Shown here one piece after another: positions 8,349 through 16,699 of a DNA stretch of 64,000 nt (position 1 is the first letter of the stretch; the number at the start of each line of letters is the position of its first letter). Location of the stretch: positions 31,986 through 95,985 of the forward strand of contig NZ_MBPN01000007.1 in NCBI RefSeq assembly GCF_001695625.1, read 5' to 3'. The notes below the pieces were generated by a model that was not told the origin of the DNA, searched no databases, and saw only the letters and a program-made list of their open reading frames with translations. The translations under genes and the position numbers were made by a program. Source of the stretch: Pseudomonas defluvii. GTDB taxonomy: Bacteria; Pseudomonadota; Gammaproteobacteria; Pseudomonadales; Pseudomonadaceae.

Positions 8349-8946
8349 GACCCAGCACAACCTGAGCACATCGGCCGGCGGCCGCGGCTACCTGGTGGAT
8401 TACTTCCAGACCAAACTCGGGCGCTACGACTTCACCCGATACATCCGCGATCGCCTGGCTGCTGATTTCGCCTGCATTTTGTCCCAGCACCTGACAAAAG
8501 AGCAGGCCGAAACCGACACCATGCGCGCGGAGCTGCAGGCGCTGCGCGCGGATCGGACGGCAGGTTGGCGTTGCTTCCATTGTGGCGAGCACTTCCTCGA
8601 CGAGGCCGCTGCCGCCCTTCACTTCGGCACTCATGAGATGCAATCGCCGGCCTGCCTTATCGACGTGGCGGAGTACCGCGAGATGGAAGCACGTATGCGC
8701 AGCTACAACGACGAGGATGCCGAAATCCACCGAGCAATGGCGCGCCAGCGAACCCAACATCAGCTCGAACTTCGCCGGGCTGAAGAGCAGGGCTATTCCC
8801 GGGGCCTTAAGGACGCCGCGGATGCCATGGAGCGCCAGCAAAGCTTGCATCAACTTGAGCTAAGCCGCGCTGAAGGGCTGGGTTATTCCCGGGGCCTCAA
8901 GGAGGCTACGGAGCAGATCCTCGACAAGCAAATGCAGGAGGACTAG
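8341..8946 (+). CDS. C2H2 zinc-finger protein with duplicated C-terminus
   Basis: 201 aa from ATG 8341, overlapping the previous gene by 8 nt. A C2H2-type finger is clear: Cys78, Cys81, His94, His98 (C-x2-C-x12-H-x3-H). The C-terminal part contains two tandem copies of a ~29-residue unit (about 137-195) with the shared core GYSRGLK. DNA or protein binding is likely, but the target is unknown. Similar finger proteins occur in phages and plasmids. Confidence 0.7.
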   Translation: MSETQHNLSTSAGGRGYLVDYFQTKLGRYDFTRYIRDRLAADFACILSQHLTKEQAETDTMRAELQALRADRTAGWRCFHCGEHFLDEAAAALHFGTHEMQSPACLIDVAEYREMEARMRSYNDEDAEIHRAMARQRTQHQLELRRAEEQGYSRGLKDAADAMERQQSLHQLELSRAEGLGYSRGLKEATEQILDKQMQED

Positions 8947-8949
8947 CAA

Positions 8950-9207
8950 ATGAGCCGGAAACAAACCGCCGAAGACAAAATCGCCAAGGTACTGGACTCG
9001 TATCACGCCTACCTGAAGGAATGGAAGTACGACGAAAAAAAGTCCCTCTTTTCTTCTGGCGGGTGGGTTTTCAAGGGCAAGAACCACACCGCCCACGAAA
9101 TGAACAGCAAGATCCTCGCCCGCCGAAATCAGGACGTGCAGAAGATCCTCAAGATCACTTCCGAATCGAACGCCGGCACGGGTGACACCTCGCTCTCTGC
9201 ACAGTGA
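8950..9207 (+). CDS. Hypothetical protein, 85 aa
   Basis: Starts 3 nt after the previous stop, with GGAGGA in the end of the upstream gene as ribosome site. Basic and helical, with a Gly/Trp turn in the middle. No family recognised. Confidence 0.65.
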   Translation: MSRKQTAEDKIAKVLDSYHAYLKEWKYDEKKSLFSSGGWVFKGKNHTAHEMNSKILARRNQDVQKILKITSESNAGTGDTSLSAQ

Positions 9208-9251
9208 CAGGCGCGCCAGCATCTCTTCATTCCCAATCTCGTGGAGCCAAC

Positions 9252-11498
9252 ATGTCTTTCATCCCATCCCCCTCGAAATCCGGTGGCCGAACCGAAGCCC
9301 ACGCAACACCGCAAGCCATGGGCCTTGCCATGAACGGCTATGAGATCCGAAATGCTCTGGAGTTCCTGGCCCCTGAGCGCACCCCTGAGCAGATGAGCCA
9401 CCGACTGGTTATCGAACTGCACTCCGAAGCTCAGGAGATCCGCTGTCCAGAGTCCGGCCTTTACGCGCGCCACGAGAGATTCCCAGAGGACATCGCCATC
9501 TACCTGGTTGACCATGAGCCCGCCCAGGTGCTGCCCACCCAGGGTATGGCGCCGTACGACAAGGACGATCCCGATGCTGACGATCAACCTCGAAATGTGC
9601 CCAGCCTCGTGCTGAACGGCTATCAGTTGCTGAACGCCATCGAGTTCCTGGCCCCGGACAACACTCCTGAGCAGTTCGAGCAGACGCTGGTGATCGAGCT
9701 GCATGAGCAGGACGAGGACTTCCCTATGGCAGGCTTGTACGCCTACCACGAGGAGTGCCCTGAGGAAGGGGCAATACTGCTGCTCGACCACCAGGAAGGA
9801 GTGCCGGCTGGAGGTGGTAAAGAGGACACCTACGAGACCAAGATTGCGAAAACCCTCGAGCTAGTGAAACAGGCTGCAGATGCCATCCAGGTTTTCACCG
9901 GGCACGACAGCGGCGCGAATCTGCGGCACCACTATGGCGAGAAATGGTGGGAGAAGTTGGACGACTTGCGCGACAAACTGCGCGCAATCGGGAAGAGCCT
10001 CCCGCTCGCCCACTCCGACCAGTTGCTGGCGCTCGACAAGCAGTGCCGGGATGATGTCGGTCGCGCCTTGGGGCTCATCCCTTCGGAAGATCGTGGTTTT
10101 GCTTGGTCCTATCTGCTTGCCGCAATCAAAAAAGTAGTGGGCTCACACGTCCTGTCCTCAATCAAAACGGCAGTTGAGCAAGCTGGCGCGCATGAGGCAG
10201 TTCAGGATCAACGCCCTTCTGATTGGTCGCGCTTCGATCCAACCTTCGTCATCGAGTATCTGCGCGAGAGCAGCACCTTCGATGCTGACCTCATCGGGAA
10301 AATGTTGGAGTACGCCACTCGCCCTGTCGAAGCCGGGCAAACCTCCCCTACCCCTGTGCTTGGGTGTGATTACCGAGGCAAACATTTCGGAGCCCCGTAT
10401 CTGGATGCCCAGTGCCAGAACGGCTACCTCTGGGACGAGGATAGCTGCGATGAGCCTGGTGGTCCGCTGCTCAACGGCGGTGATATTCCGTGCCCCAAAT
10501 GCAATGCCGCGGAGCACGCGGAATACCTGCGCCTGGACGAGGACGAAAATACCAGCCCGGTGCCTGTTGGCGATATCGAGCTGGCACGCAAGCTGTTCGA
10601 AGAAATGGCACTCATTGCGGATGACGAGAAATGCATCCACATGCTAGCCGGCGCACTTTCCAAAGCACAGCCCCTGGCACCTCGCGACGACATTCTCTCC
10701 CGAATGAGCGAACTGGAGTCCGTCGCCAAAGAAGGCAGGCCGAAGAAGATCGTTGTCCGACTGAAGCATCCCGACAGCGAACCCACCGGCTGCAGCAGCC
10801 TGCTCAACTACCACGAACCGACGCGCCAGCAGTTGATTACTGCCGGCATCCCGCTGAGTCGGCACACTCGGAATCCTATCGTTAGTTTCGGGATGATCGG
10901 GTGCAAGACGACGGTCGATGGTGCTATCGAATACACCTGGGGGGAATCCCAGGAGGTCCTGCTCGACAAATCCATCCCGGCTGTAGACATGACACGCCCG
11001 GCCTGGCTGATTCCGGAACTCAAACCTGACGTTGTGGGTGCTCTGCTGCTGGGAGGCATCAGCGGCTCGGAGTACGGCGACAACGACATTCAGGTTGACT
11101 CCAAGGTCGTCGAGCGGCTCCAGGCCGAACGTGTAACCACCGAAGACGATGTAGTGGTCGAGCTGGTAACTGCCGACCAGTACATTCGCGACGTCGCTGG
11201 TCTGCAAGCACGTGTGGATCTCTTCGACCGCCTGGCGGTCGCCAACAAGGCCCTGGCCGACTCGTTCCAAGCTGAACGGGACACTGCCCTGGCCAGCCAG
11301 GCGGCTCAAGACCGCGTGATCCCGGCGAACTGGAAGATCGAACGTACCGGCGAGCGCATCATCGTCCAGCACCAGCACAACGGTGCCGGCTATGCCGCTT
11401 CCCGTGAGGGTAAATCCGGTATTGCCGAGTCGGTACTGTTCCTCCTCGCTTCCGACCTGGTTGGTGATGGCGTTGTCGCCCAGGAGGACGAGGCATGA
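9252..11498 (+). CDS. Large phage-like protein with N-terminal repeats, 748 aa
   Basis: ATG 9252 has GGAG 8 nt upstream. Residues about 20-95 and 115-190 are two copies of one module with the shared core NGY...NA.EFLAP...TPEQ and L.IELH. The next ~130 residues are helical with a Trp-Trp pair. A Cys cluster around residues 386-435, ending in CPKC, may bind zinc. The last 250 residues contain a DUF-like beta region and a short coiled coil. It looks like several small phage modules fused together. The stop overlaps the next start. No function assigned. Confidence 0.65.
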   Translation: MSFIPSPSKSGGRTEAHATPQAMGLAMNGYEIRNALEFLAPERTPEQMSHRLVIELHSEAQEIRCPESGLYARHERFPEDIAIYLVDHEPAQVLPTQGMAPYDKDDPDADDQPRNVPSLVLNGYQLLNAIEFLAPDNTPEQFEQTLVIELHEQDEDFPMAGLYAYHEECPEEGAILLLDHQEGVPAGGGKEDTYETKIAKTLELVKQAADAIQVFTGHDSGANLRHHYGEKWWEKLDDLRDKLRAIGKSLPLAHSDQLLALDKQCRDDVGRALGLIPSEDRGFAWSYLLAAIKKVVGSHVLSSIKTAVEQAGAHEAVQDQRPSDWSRFDPTFVIEYLRESSTFDADLIGKMLEYATRPVEAGQTSPTPVLGCDYRGKHFGAPYLDAQCQNGYLWDEDSCDEPGGPLLNGGDIPCPKCNAAEHAEYLRLDEDENTSPVPVGDIELARKLFEEMALIADDEKCIHMLAGALSKAQPLAPRDDILSRMSELESVAKEGRPKKIVVRLKHPDSEPTGCSSLLNYHEPTRQQLITAGIPLSRHTRNPIVSFGMIGCKTTVDGAIEYTWGESQEVLLDKSIPAVDMTRPAWLIPELKPDVVGALLLGGISGSEYGDNDIQVDSKVVERLQAERVTTEDDVVVELVTADQYIRDVAGLQARVDLFDRLAVANKALADSFQAERDTALASQAAQDRVIPANWKIERTGERIIVQHQHNGAGYAASREGKSGIAESVLFLLASDLVGDGVVAQEDEA

Positions 11499-11710
11499 AG
11501 CGCCGTCCAACTGGGTTCGTTGCGACCTGCCAGTGCGGCGTTGTCGTTGGTGCGATGGACATCAATCGCACTGAGCGAGCGGATGCGGGCAGGCTGCTCG
11601 GCAAATGGCTGTACGACGGTTGCACCGTCGAACCGCGCTTCGCCGGCACCTGGTCCGCGGAAATCGGTCCGTGTAAGTGCCCCAAGGCAGAAGGAGAGCA
11701 GCATGAATAA
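11495..11710 (+). CDS. Small Cys-rich protein, 71 aa
   Basis: Overlaps the previous stop (ATGA). CQC at about residues 12-14 and CKC at about 60-62 could form one zinc site. Basic N-terminus. Unknown function, in the phage-like operon. Confidence 0.6.
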   Translation: MKRRPTGFVATCQCGVVVGAMDINRTERADAGRLLGKWLYDGCTVEPRFAGTWSAEIGPCKCPKAEGEQHE

Positions 11711-12287
11711 GGTGCAACGCTACAGCGTGGATGCCAGGCATCTGCACCCAAAAGGCTTCCTGACCGGCCAGGGTATTGGTGAGGTCGTCTACGTCGAAGA
11801 GTTCGATAAGGTAGCCGGCGAATCCCAGGCAAACGCCAATGCGCTCGCAGCGGCACAGAAAGAGATTGCCACTCTCCGCGCCATGCTGGGGATGACACCG
11901 GAGTGGATGGCCCTCAATGGCCCGGGGCAGGTCAAACAAGGGGACACGCTTCGCTTTAAGGTCGGTGACAGCGAGATCGAAGCGCAAGCGCAACTGGTAC
12001 TTCACGAGGGAACCGGCCGCGAGGAAATCGTCTACAACCGTGGGAAAAACCACTATTTCATCACCGGCATGGCCGTCGATGGCACCAGCTCTCACAAGAG
12101 CGTCATGGTGAAGTGCGGCCAGGCCCGAACGGGTAATGAACAGCTTCTGCGTCGACTTGGACAGGTCATCGCCTGGCAATGCTTCGGCGACTGCAGGATG
12201 TTCAGCGAAGAAGCAGTGCCGACCCCTGCGGAGGTCATTGCAGAGCTGGACGCTGTACTGAAGGGCGCGGAGTCCGGCCATGCCTGA
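11703..12287 (+). CDS. Hypothetical protein, 194 aa
   Basis: ATG 11703 overlaps the previous gene by 8 nt and has AAGGAGA just upstream. A short coiled coil (about residues 40-70) is followed by a beta-rich middle domain; four Cys lie in the C-terminal half. No family recognised. Confidence 0.65.
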   Translation: MNKVQRYSVDARHLHPKGFLTGQGIGEVVYVEEFDKVAGESQANANALAAAQKEIATLRAMLGMTPEWMALNGPGQVKQGDTLRFKVGDSEIEAQAQLVLHEGTGREEIVYNRGKNHYFITGMAVDGTSSHKSVMVKCGQARTGNEQLLRRLGQVIAWQCFGDCRMFSEEAVPTPAEVIAELDAVLKGAESGHA

Positions 12288-12570
12288 GAAGCTGAAGCCG
12301 GTTTGTCATCGTGCGTTCTTCCAGAGCGCTCCCCAGCACTGGGGACCATGCAGCAAGGAGCACCATGACATGGTCAAGGCCAACCCGAAGGAATGGCCCG
12401 ACTACGAGACTCAGGAGCTCTACGTCATCCCCGCCGACCAGATGCTGGTGCCTAGGGACCTGTTGGAGCGTGTGACGAAGGATTATTCGGGGAAACCGAA
12501 CTGGGACGCCCTGGAGCCTGATCGCCTGGCAGCAGTGGAAGAGCTCAAGGCCTGGCTTAAGCCATCTTAA
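12280..12570 (+). CDS. Hypothetical protein, 96 aa
   Basis: Overlaps the upstream gene by 8 nt. Pro- and Trp-containing N-terminus with two Cys and His residues (CxxxHH at about 24-29), helical C-terminus. Phage-like. No family recognised. Confidence 0.6.
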   Translation: MPEKLKPVCHRAFFQSAPQHWGPCSKEHHDMVKANPKEWPDYETQELYVIPADQMLVPRDLLERVTKDYSGKPNWDALEPDRLAAVEELKAWLKPS

Positions 12571-12654
12571 CCACCCTTTCACCTCACCATCATGCGCCCT
12601 TCACTTCCCAATGTCGGGCGTTATTGTCTAACCCTATCCAACAGGAGAAGCACG

Positions 12655-12789
12655 ATGGATCTTGACCAACTGCTTGATGCAATCCGCGCTTACTACGGCG
12701 ATACCAGCCGCAGTCGCAAGGCCACCCGCGAAGGTCTTGAAGAAGCCCAGAGCGAAATCGAAACCCTGATCGACAGCTTGGCTGACTAG
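12655..12789 (+). CDS. Very small acidic protein, 44 aa
   Basis: ATG 12655 has AGGAG at the right distance. Predicted to be one or two charged helices. The 84 nt before it contain no TGGCAC motif, so it is probably transcribed from upstream. Confidence 0.55.
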   Translation: MDLDQLLDAIRAYYGDTSRSRKATREGLEEAQSEIETLIDSLAD

Positions 12790-12811
12790 ACAAAGGCCTA
12801 CCGGCGGCTTC

Positions 12812-12837
12812 TGGCACGCACTGATCAAATTGAAGAT
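12812..12837 (+). promoter_or_regulatory. TTCTGGCAC-type promoter motif (gene 12874)
   Basis: TGGCAC at 12812-12817 in CTTCTGGCAC, GAAGAT at 12832-12837, 37 nt before the GTG start. Confidence 0.65.
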
Positions 12838-12873
12838 GGGCTGAAGTCAAATCACTCCAGGAGAACCCCGACA

Positions 12874-13098
12874 GTGCATCACGCCCCTGAAACCGCCTCC
12901 CTCACGGCCATGACGGAGTCCCAAGTGCTGGCATGGATCGACGAGCAGACCTGCTATTCGGACCTGCACAAGCCAACCCCGTCGAACTTGCTGTATTTCG
13001 CACGCACCAGGGGGAATGCCAACCTGACGGACATCGATGAACGCCGGTGGGTGCTGTCCCATACCCCGGCCGGATACGAGTTGAAGTGCCTGGACTAA
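12874..13098 (+). CDS. Hypothetical protein, 74 aa
   Basis: GTG start with AGGAG about 12 nt upstream; an ATG at 12910 is the alternative. Small, mixed alpha/beta, no motif recognised. First gene of a dense run of very small genes. Confidence 0.55.
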   Translation: MHHAPETASLTAMTESQVLAWIDEQTCYSDLHKPTPSNLLYFARTRGNANLTDIDERRWVLSHTPAGYELKCLD

Positions 13099-13168
13099 CG
13101 GCTTCCCCGCCTGAGCCTGCCAGGTAAAACAGGCCCGATACCCTTGGCAGTTCGTCACGGCTCTGCCA

Positions 13169-13224
13169 GGGGGCATCGGAGAGAGAGTTGAATCGCGGTA
13201 CCAGCTCGTTCTCCCATGCAGCCC
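13169..13224 (+). repeat. Long imperfect hairpin, GGAGAG family copy 1
   Basis: Left arm 13169-13187 contains GGGGGCATCGGAGAGAGAG; right arm 13205-13224 pairs with a few mismatches. The position after CAT is mismatched, as in the copies at 15772 and 17133. It lies upstream of the gene at 13264. A perfect palindrome CGCCCTGCAGGGCG follows at 13236-13249. Confidence 0.45.
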
Positions 13225-13263
13225 GGAAAATTAGTTCGCCCTGCAGGGCGTAATGGAGCCCCT

Positions 13264-13641
13264 ATGGCATTCGAATATGTGCGCCAGCACTACCAAGTCC
13301 CAGCATGCGTTGGCCGGCGCGTTACCGCTTACGGTGAACCAGGCACGATCATGGCGGACCGCGGCCATTACATCGGCGTGGTTTTGGATAGCGACCCGAA
13401 GAAGCGGATTCGGAATTACCACCCCACGGACGAGATGGTGTACGGGGAAGTTACGAATGACCTCCCCCTCCGCCAGTTTGAAGTCCTGATCTGGGGGAGC
13501 AATTGGTGGGATTCTGCACGGCAAACCATGCAAGTTTGGGCTGCCAACCATGCCCAGGCCAAATACAAGGCGTACCAGGAACTGGATGACTGTTTCGAGG
13601 ACGCAACTGCGATGTTCGGCTTCAAAGCCCGGCTGGCCTGA
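13264..13641 (+). CDS. Phage/plasmid-type beta-barrel-like protein, 125 aa
   Basis: ATG 13264 with GGAG upstream. The N-terminal half has the pattern V...R...YG.PG.I....G.YI.V..D...K.R.RNYHPTDE.VY, a small beta-barrel often seen in phage and plasmid proteins of unknown role. The C-terminal half is helical with many Gln and Ala. Four nucleotides separate it from the next gene. Confidence 0.6.
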   Translation: MAFEYVRQHYQVPACVGRRVTAYGEPGTIMADRGHYIGVVLDSDPKKRIRNYHPTDEMVYGEVTNDLPLRQFEVLIWGSNWWDSARQTMQVWAANHAQAKYKAYQELDDCFEDATAMFGFKARLA

Positions 13642-13643
13642 TC

Positions 13644-13907
13644 ATGCAAGTCAACGCGCGCGAATGCGAGGCCGCAGGGCTTGATCCGAAGGAGGTCCGC
13701 AGGATAGCTGCCGGTCTGAGCCGTTATGCCCGCGAGGCTGCAGCTCTGGGGTTGGAGATCTTCGGCGGTTCAGGAACAGGTGACCTTCGTACCGAAGCAG
13801 ACGCCCGACGCGCAGGACTGATTCTGGCACGCCTGGATGGATCGTTTAATGGTGGTGACGGTGCATCGGATTACGACGAGGACGGACTTCTCCGGGGCGA
13901 AAGCTGA
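13644..13907 (+). CDS. Hypothetical protein, 87 aa
   Basis: Starts 2 nt after the previous stop; no clear ribosome site, so it probably depends on coupled translation. Two Arg/Ala-rich helices, then a Gly/Asp-rich tail. No family recognised. Confidence 0.6.
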   Translation: MQVNARECEAAGLDPKEVRRIAAGLSRYAREAAALGLEIFGGSGTGDLRTEADARRAGLILARLDGSFNGGDGASDYDEDGLLRGES

Positions 13908-13936
13908 GTACCGCGCGCCAATCAGAGGACATGTGC

Positions 13937-14074
13937 ATGAGTGATGCAGCAAAGACCTTACTCCACCACGTGACTGGCTGGCGCTTTAGCGGATGCGCCG
14001 ATGAGGCGACCCGAGGCTACGCATTCCACGCAGCACGTGCTTGGGCACAGGCGATCATCGCCGGAACCGAATAA
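13937..14074 (+). CDS. Very small protein, 45 aa
   Basis: Short reading frame with GAGG upstream of two in-frame ATGs (13931 and 13937). The product is helical with several His and Trp residues. It is placed here because spacing, codon use and position between two genes of the same unit all fit. Confidence 0.5.
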   Translation: MSDAAKTLLHHVTGWRFSGCADEATRGYAFHAARAWAQAIIAGTE

Positions 14075-14114
14075 CGAACCGCTCTGTTCAGGAGCAACCA
14101 GAGAGAGAACCGAT

Positions 14115-14405
14115 ATGGAACAGCTGACTATCGATGGGAAGCCGGTCGAGAAGACCATCAGCCTTCGTTGCTTCCAGGTTGACGACCATGACTACTACGC
14201 CGCAGCTGATGAGGCCGAAGCCCGCAGCCTGCACTGCGACCTCAACGAGATCGAATCTTCGGATGTCGACAGCTGCGCCGAGGTTGTCGGCGAGCTGCTC
14301 GACAAACCCTGGCAGGAAGAAGACCAGCCGGGCGTCGTTGTAGGTACGCTACGTCAATGGCTTGCCGAGGCCAAGGAACCTGGCTGGCTGGCCGGTACCG
14401 AGTAA
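14115..14405 (+). CDS. Acidic hypothetical protein, 96 aa
   Basis: ATG 14115 preceded by GAGAGAGAAC. Strongly acidic with a compact N-terminal beta region. A longer open frame from 14001 runs through the preceding small gene and is not supported. Confidence 0.6.
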   Translation: MEQLTIDGKPVEKTISLRCFQVDDHDYYAAADEAEARSLHCDLNEIESSDVDSCAEVVGELLDKPWQEEDQPGVVVGTLRQWLAEAKEPGWLAGTE

Positions 14406-14415
14406 GGCGCCGGTC

Positions 14416-14601
14416 ATGACCACCGAAACCCATCGGGACTATCCCCCACTGGAATGCCCTCTGTGCGAGCGACTGACGAAGCCGCGCAGCCTGAACAAGG
14501 ATGGCAGCGTCACCTACAGCTGCCCGCCTGACCATGTGAACCACGGCCAGCGATACACCTGGCGAATCGCAGAAGGCGGTGAACTGGTCGAGAAGCGGTA
14601 A
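14416..14601 (+). CDS. Small zinc-ribbon-like protein, 61 aa
   Basis: CPLC at about residues 14-17 plus a later Cys and His pair (SCPPDHVNH) could bind one zinc. It lies 10 nt after the previous gene and is followed by a strong hairpin. Confidence 0.6.
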   Translation: MTTETHRDYPPLECPLCERLTKPRSLNKDGSVTYSCPPDHVNHGQRYTWRIAEGGELVEKR

Positions 14602-14605
14602 CGCC

Positions 14606-14628
14606 CTCCTCTGCCGTGGGCAGAGGAG
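14606..14628 (+). terminator. Strong hairpin, probable terminator
   Basis: Perfect 10-bp stem CTCCTCTGCC / GGCAGAGGAG with a GTG loop directly after the stop at 14601. There is no long T-run, so termination may be partial. Confidence 0.55.
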
Positions 14629-14734
14629 ATTCACCCCGGATGTTTCGGAAAGCACATTGACCTCCATAGCGAGGCGCGGCGCAAGACCGCCAAACAGCGC
14701 GCTCCCCCATACACCCAGAACCTTGAGGCACAGA

Positions 14735-14860
14735 ATGAAGATCGATGATTTCCATTGCAAAGGCTGCAACCAGTGGAAAGACGTATTCCAGAAAGGCTCC
14801 CAGAAGGGTTACTGCCTGGTTTGCAAGCCGCGCAAAGAAAACAAGGCAAACGGTCGGTAG
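14735..14860 (+). CDS. Very small zinc-ribbon protein, 41 aa
   Basis: GAGG 9 nt upstream of ATG 14735. CKGC (8-11) and CLVC (27-30) make a classic four-Cys zinc knuckle; the tail is basic. A nucleic-acid-binding role is plausible, but no partner is known. Confidence 0.6.
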   Translation: MKIDDFHCKGCNQWKDVFQKGSQKGYCLVCKPRKENKANGR

Positions 14861-14888
14861 GCCATCCTTTCAGTCAGGAGATAGAGAC

Positions 14889-15101
14889 ATGACGGCATGG
14901 CCCGATCCTGCGAGAGCAGTTACAGCCTGGAATCAGCACCATGAGGTCGGCGTTCAAGTGGAGTTCCGTTCCCGGAAAGACGCGGAGCCGGTGGGCACGG
15001 TAACCACCGCCCAGGCCGAGGTCCTCCAGGGCCACACTGCCGTGGTATGGCTGGAAGGTGTTTCCGGCTGCGTATCGATCGGCCACTGCACGCCGGTGTA
15101 A
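14889..15101 (+). CDS. Hypothetical protein, 70 aa
   Basis: AGGAGA ribosome site. A short beta-rich protein (several V/T-rich strands), probably a small barrel. No family recognised. Confidence 0.6.
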   Translation: MTAWPDPARAVTAWNQHHEVGVQVEFRSRKDAEPVGTVTTAQAEVLQGHTAVVWLEGVSGCVSIGHCTPV

Positions 15102-15157
15102 CCCAACCCAGCCGCTGGATAGCTCTCCGCCGCGGCCACTGTCAGAGGTAAAGAGTC

Positions 15158-15388
15158 GTGGTCAATATCCCGAACGCCGAATACGCCAACCTCGTCGCTC
15201 AACGCGATGCTGCTACCAGCGCATTGGAAGCCCTGCAGAAGAGTTTCTGCCTGGAGGAGGTTGGTGATGACACCTCCGAGCAAGCTGCTGCGAAGCGGCA
15301 GGCCCGGGCGGTACTGAAAGAGTACAGCACCGCGCCGGAAGAGCCGCACCCGGCTGCCCTGGCTCTGGTCGAGCAAGCTCGCACCTGA
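15158..15388 (+). CDS. Hypothetical helical protein, 76 aa
   Basis: GTG start at 15158 with GAGGTAAAGAG before it. Ala/Glu-rich helices, partly coiled-coil. No family recognised. Confidence 0.55.
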   Translation: MVNIPNAEYANLVAQRDAATSALEALQKSFCLEEVGDDTSEQAAAKRQARAVLKEYSTAPEEPHPAALALVEQART

Positions 15389-15414
15389 TCCCACGAACCC
15401 GAGGTTAGGAATCC

Positions 15415-15711
15415 ATGAGCAAGCTGTTCAATGCCGAAAAGGTCTTGTGGCTCGCAGCCCAAGAGAAGCCCCTGCATGTATCCCCTAAGGAAGCCGCATG
15501 CTTCAGTGACCTGGACGGAATCGTCGAGGAGCGACTCGCCGCCGGCCATTTGGAAAAATGCGGCTCGGACGACTCGGGGGACTACTACCGCTGCACCAGG
15601 GCCGGCCTGATCGACCTCTACAAAATGAAGATCGCTTGGCGGAAGAAGAACGGCAAGTCGATCGAAAAGGAAATGGCCAAACTCAACGAACTGCTGGCCA
15701 GCGCCAGCTGA
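15415..15711 (+). CDS. Hypothetical protein, 98 aa
   Basis: GAGG ribosome site. The middle section could be a winged-helix fold (helix, DLDGIVEERLAAGHLEK, then YYRCTRAGLIDLY), and the C-terminus is a basic helix. A small DNA-binding protein is possible but unproven. Confidence 0.6.
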   Translation: MSKLFNAEKVLWLAAQEKPLHVSPKEAACFSDLDGIVEERLAAGHLEKCGSDDSGDYYRCTRAGLIDLYKMKIAWRKKNGKSIEKEMAKLNELLASAS

Positions 15712-15771
15712 TCCAACCTGTTCCATCGCCCGCGCCTGCCGGGTCCCCGCCGCAGGCCCGCTACCCCCTCG

Positions 15772-15824
15772 GGGGTATCGGAGAGTGCGATAACCAGCGT
15801 AAGCCGGCCACTCTCCAATACCCC
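15772..15824 (+). repeat. Long hairpin, GGAGAG family copy 2
   Basis: Left arm GGGGTATCGGAGAGTG (15772-15787) pairs with CACTCTCCAATACCCC (15809-15824) over 16 nt with a single C/A mismatch, around a 21-nt loop. A smaller stem ACCCCC/GGGGGT overlaps the left arm at 15763-15776, so two structures compete. It lies just before the gene at 15857. Confidence 0.55.
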
Positions 15825-15856
15825 TCACCTCAACCAGGCTGTTCAGGAGCAGATCC

Positions 15857-16279
15857 ATGGCTGTGCCGATTGATTCTATTCAGGTTGGCCGCGTCTTCGA
15901 ATTCCCAGGCGGCGCACGCCGTGTCGTGAAGCTTTCCCCGCCGCTCGGTACCGGGTTCAACGTGGAGTGGGAGTACGCCGATGGTCAGAAGCGCCAGGGC
16001 AAGCACGGCGGTACCCAGTGGGTGCATTACTTCCGGAGGTCTGCGAAACGGGAACTGGTGGTAGACGGCCCCGGCGGTCAAACCCGTGCACTGCGAACTT
16101 CCGAAGTTGTTCCTGTCCTGGACGCACCGATCGACGTCTCCATCCATACGACCTGCCCTAGAAAATGGGCCTTCGTGGACCTGGAGACGGGTGAGGTCTG
16201 GAAGCACGACGGACAGACGTTCATCCGCGCTTCCACTGATGAGGTAAAATCGGTGACCCGTGCGCTTGGAAGCTGCTGA
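15857..16279 (+). CDS. Hypothetical protein, 140 aa
   Basis: ATG 15857 with AGGAGC upstream. Beta-rich N-terminal domain; the C-terminal part has CPRKWAFVDLETGEVW, a pattern found in small phage and plasmid proteins of unknown function. It sits behind a long hairpin, suggesting post-transcriptional control. Confidence 0.6.
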   Translation: MAVPIDSIQVGRVFEFPGGARRVVKLSPPLGTGFNVEWEYADGQKRQGKHGGTQWVHYFRRSAKRELVVDGPGGQTRALRTSEVVPVLDAPIDVSIHTTCPRKWAFVDLETGEVWKHDGQTFIRASTDEVKSVTRALGSC

Positions 16280-16316
16280 AAGCTGCCACGTCAGTTCAAA
16301 TAATTAGAGACGAATC

Positions 16317-16694
16317 ATGCGCAGCATATTCTCAAACCCAATCTTCGAGCTTGTCATTGCCGGCATCGTCATTGCTGCGCTTGCCTCAGGCAGCATGTAC
16401 ATCTGCGCCAACCTGTTCGAAGAGTTCTATCTCCTCGCCCTCAAAAAGGGAGATACGGCATTGGTTGAACGAATCCAGCTCCAGATGGTGTTCGGTGCAG
16501 TTTTCAATCTGGTCGTTGTCTATTTTCTGCACAAACTCTACTCGGCCCTATTCCTTAGTGGGGCCAGGCTCAACGGGATGTCTGCCAACAGGGAGCCGAT
16601 CATCCGATCAGCTCTCAACAAGGTGATGTTTGGCTCCTGCATCTTCGGCATGGCCTCTGTTCTGTCGGTCTTTACTCTGAAGTTCTGGAGGTAA
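16317..16694 (+). CDS. Three-TM membrane protein, 125 aa
   Basis: Hydrophobic segments at about residues 10-30, 57-82 and 103-122. GAGACG precedes the ATG. Its own -10 may lie in the AT-rich stretch at 16297-16305. Followed after 5 nt by a Cys-cluster gene read from TTG. No family recognised. Confidence 0.65.
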   Translation: MRSIFSNPIFELVIAGIVIAALASGSMYICANLFEEFYLLALKKGDTALVERIQLQMVFGAVFNLVVVYFLHKLYSALFLSGARLNGMSANREPIIRSALNKVMFGSCIFGMASVLSVFTLKFWR

Positions 16695-16699
16695 TCGCC

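Noticed and set aside
8185..8853. 222-aa minus-strand frame
   Set aside because: Runs across two overlapping plus-strand genes.
9129..9791. 220-aa minus-strand frame
   Set aside because: Shadow of the same gene and the one before it; no start signals.
10644..11510. 288-aa minus-strand frame
   Set aside because: Antisense shadow of the 748-aa gene.
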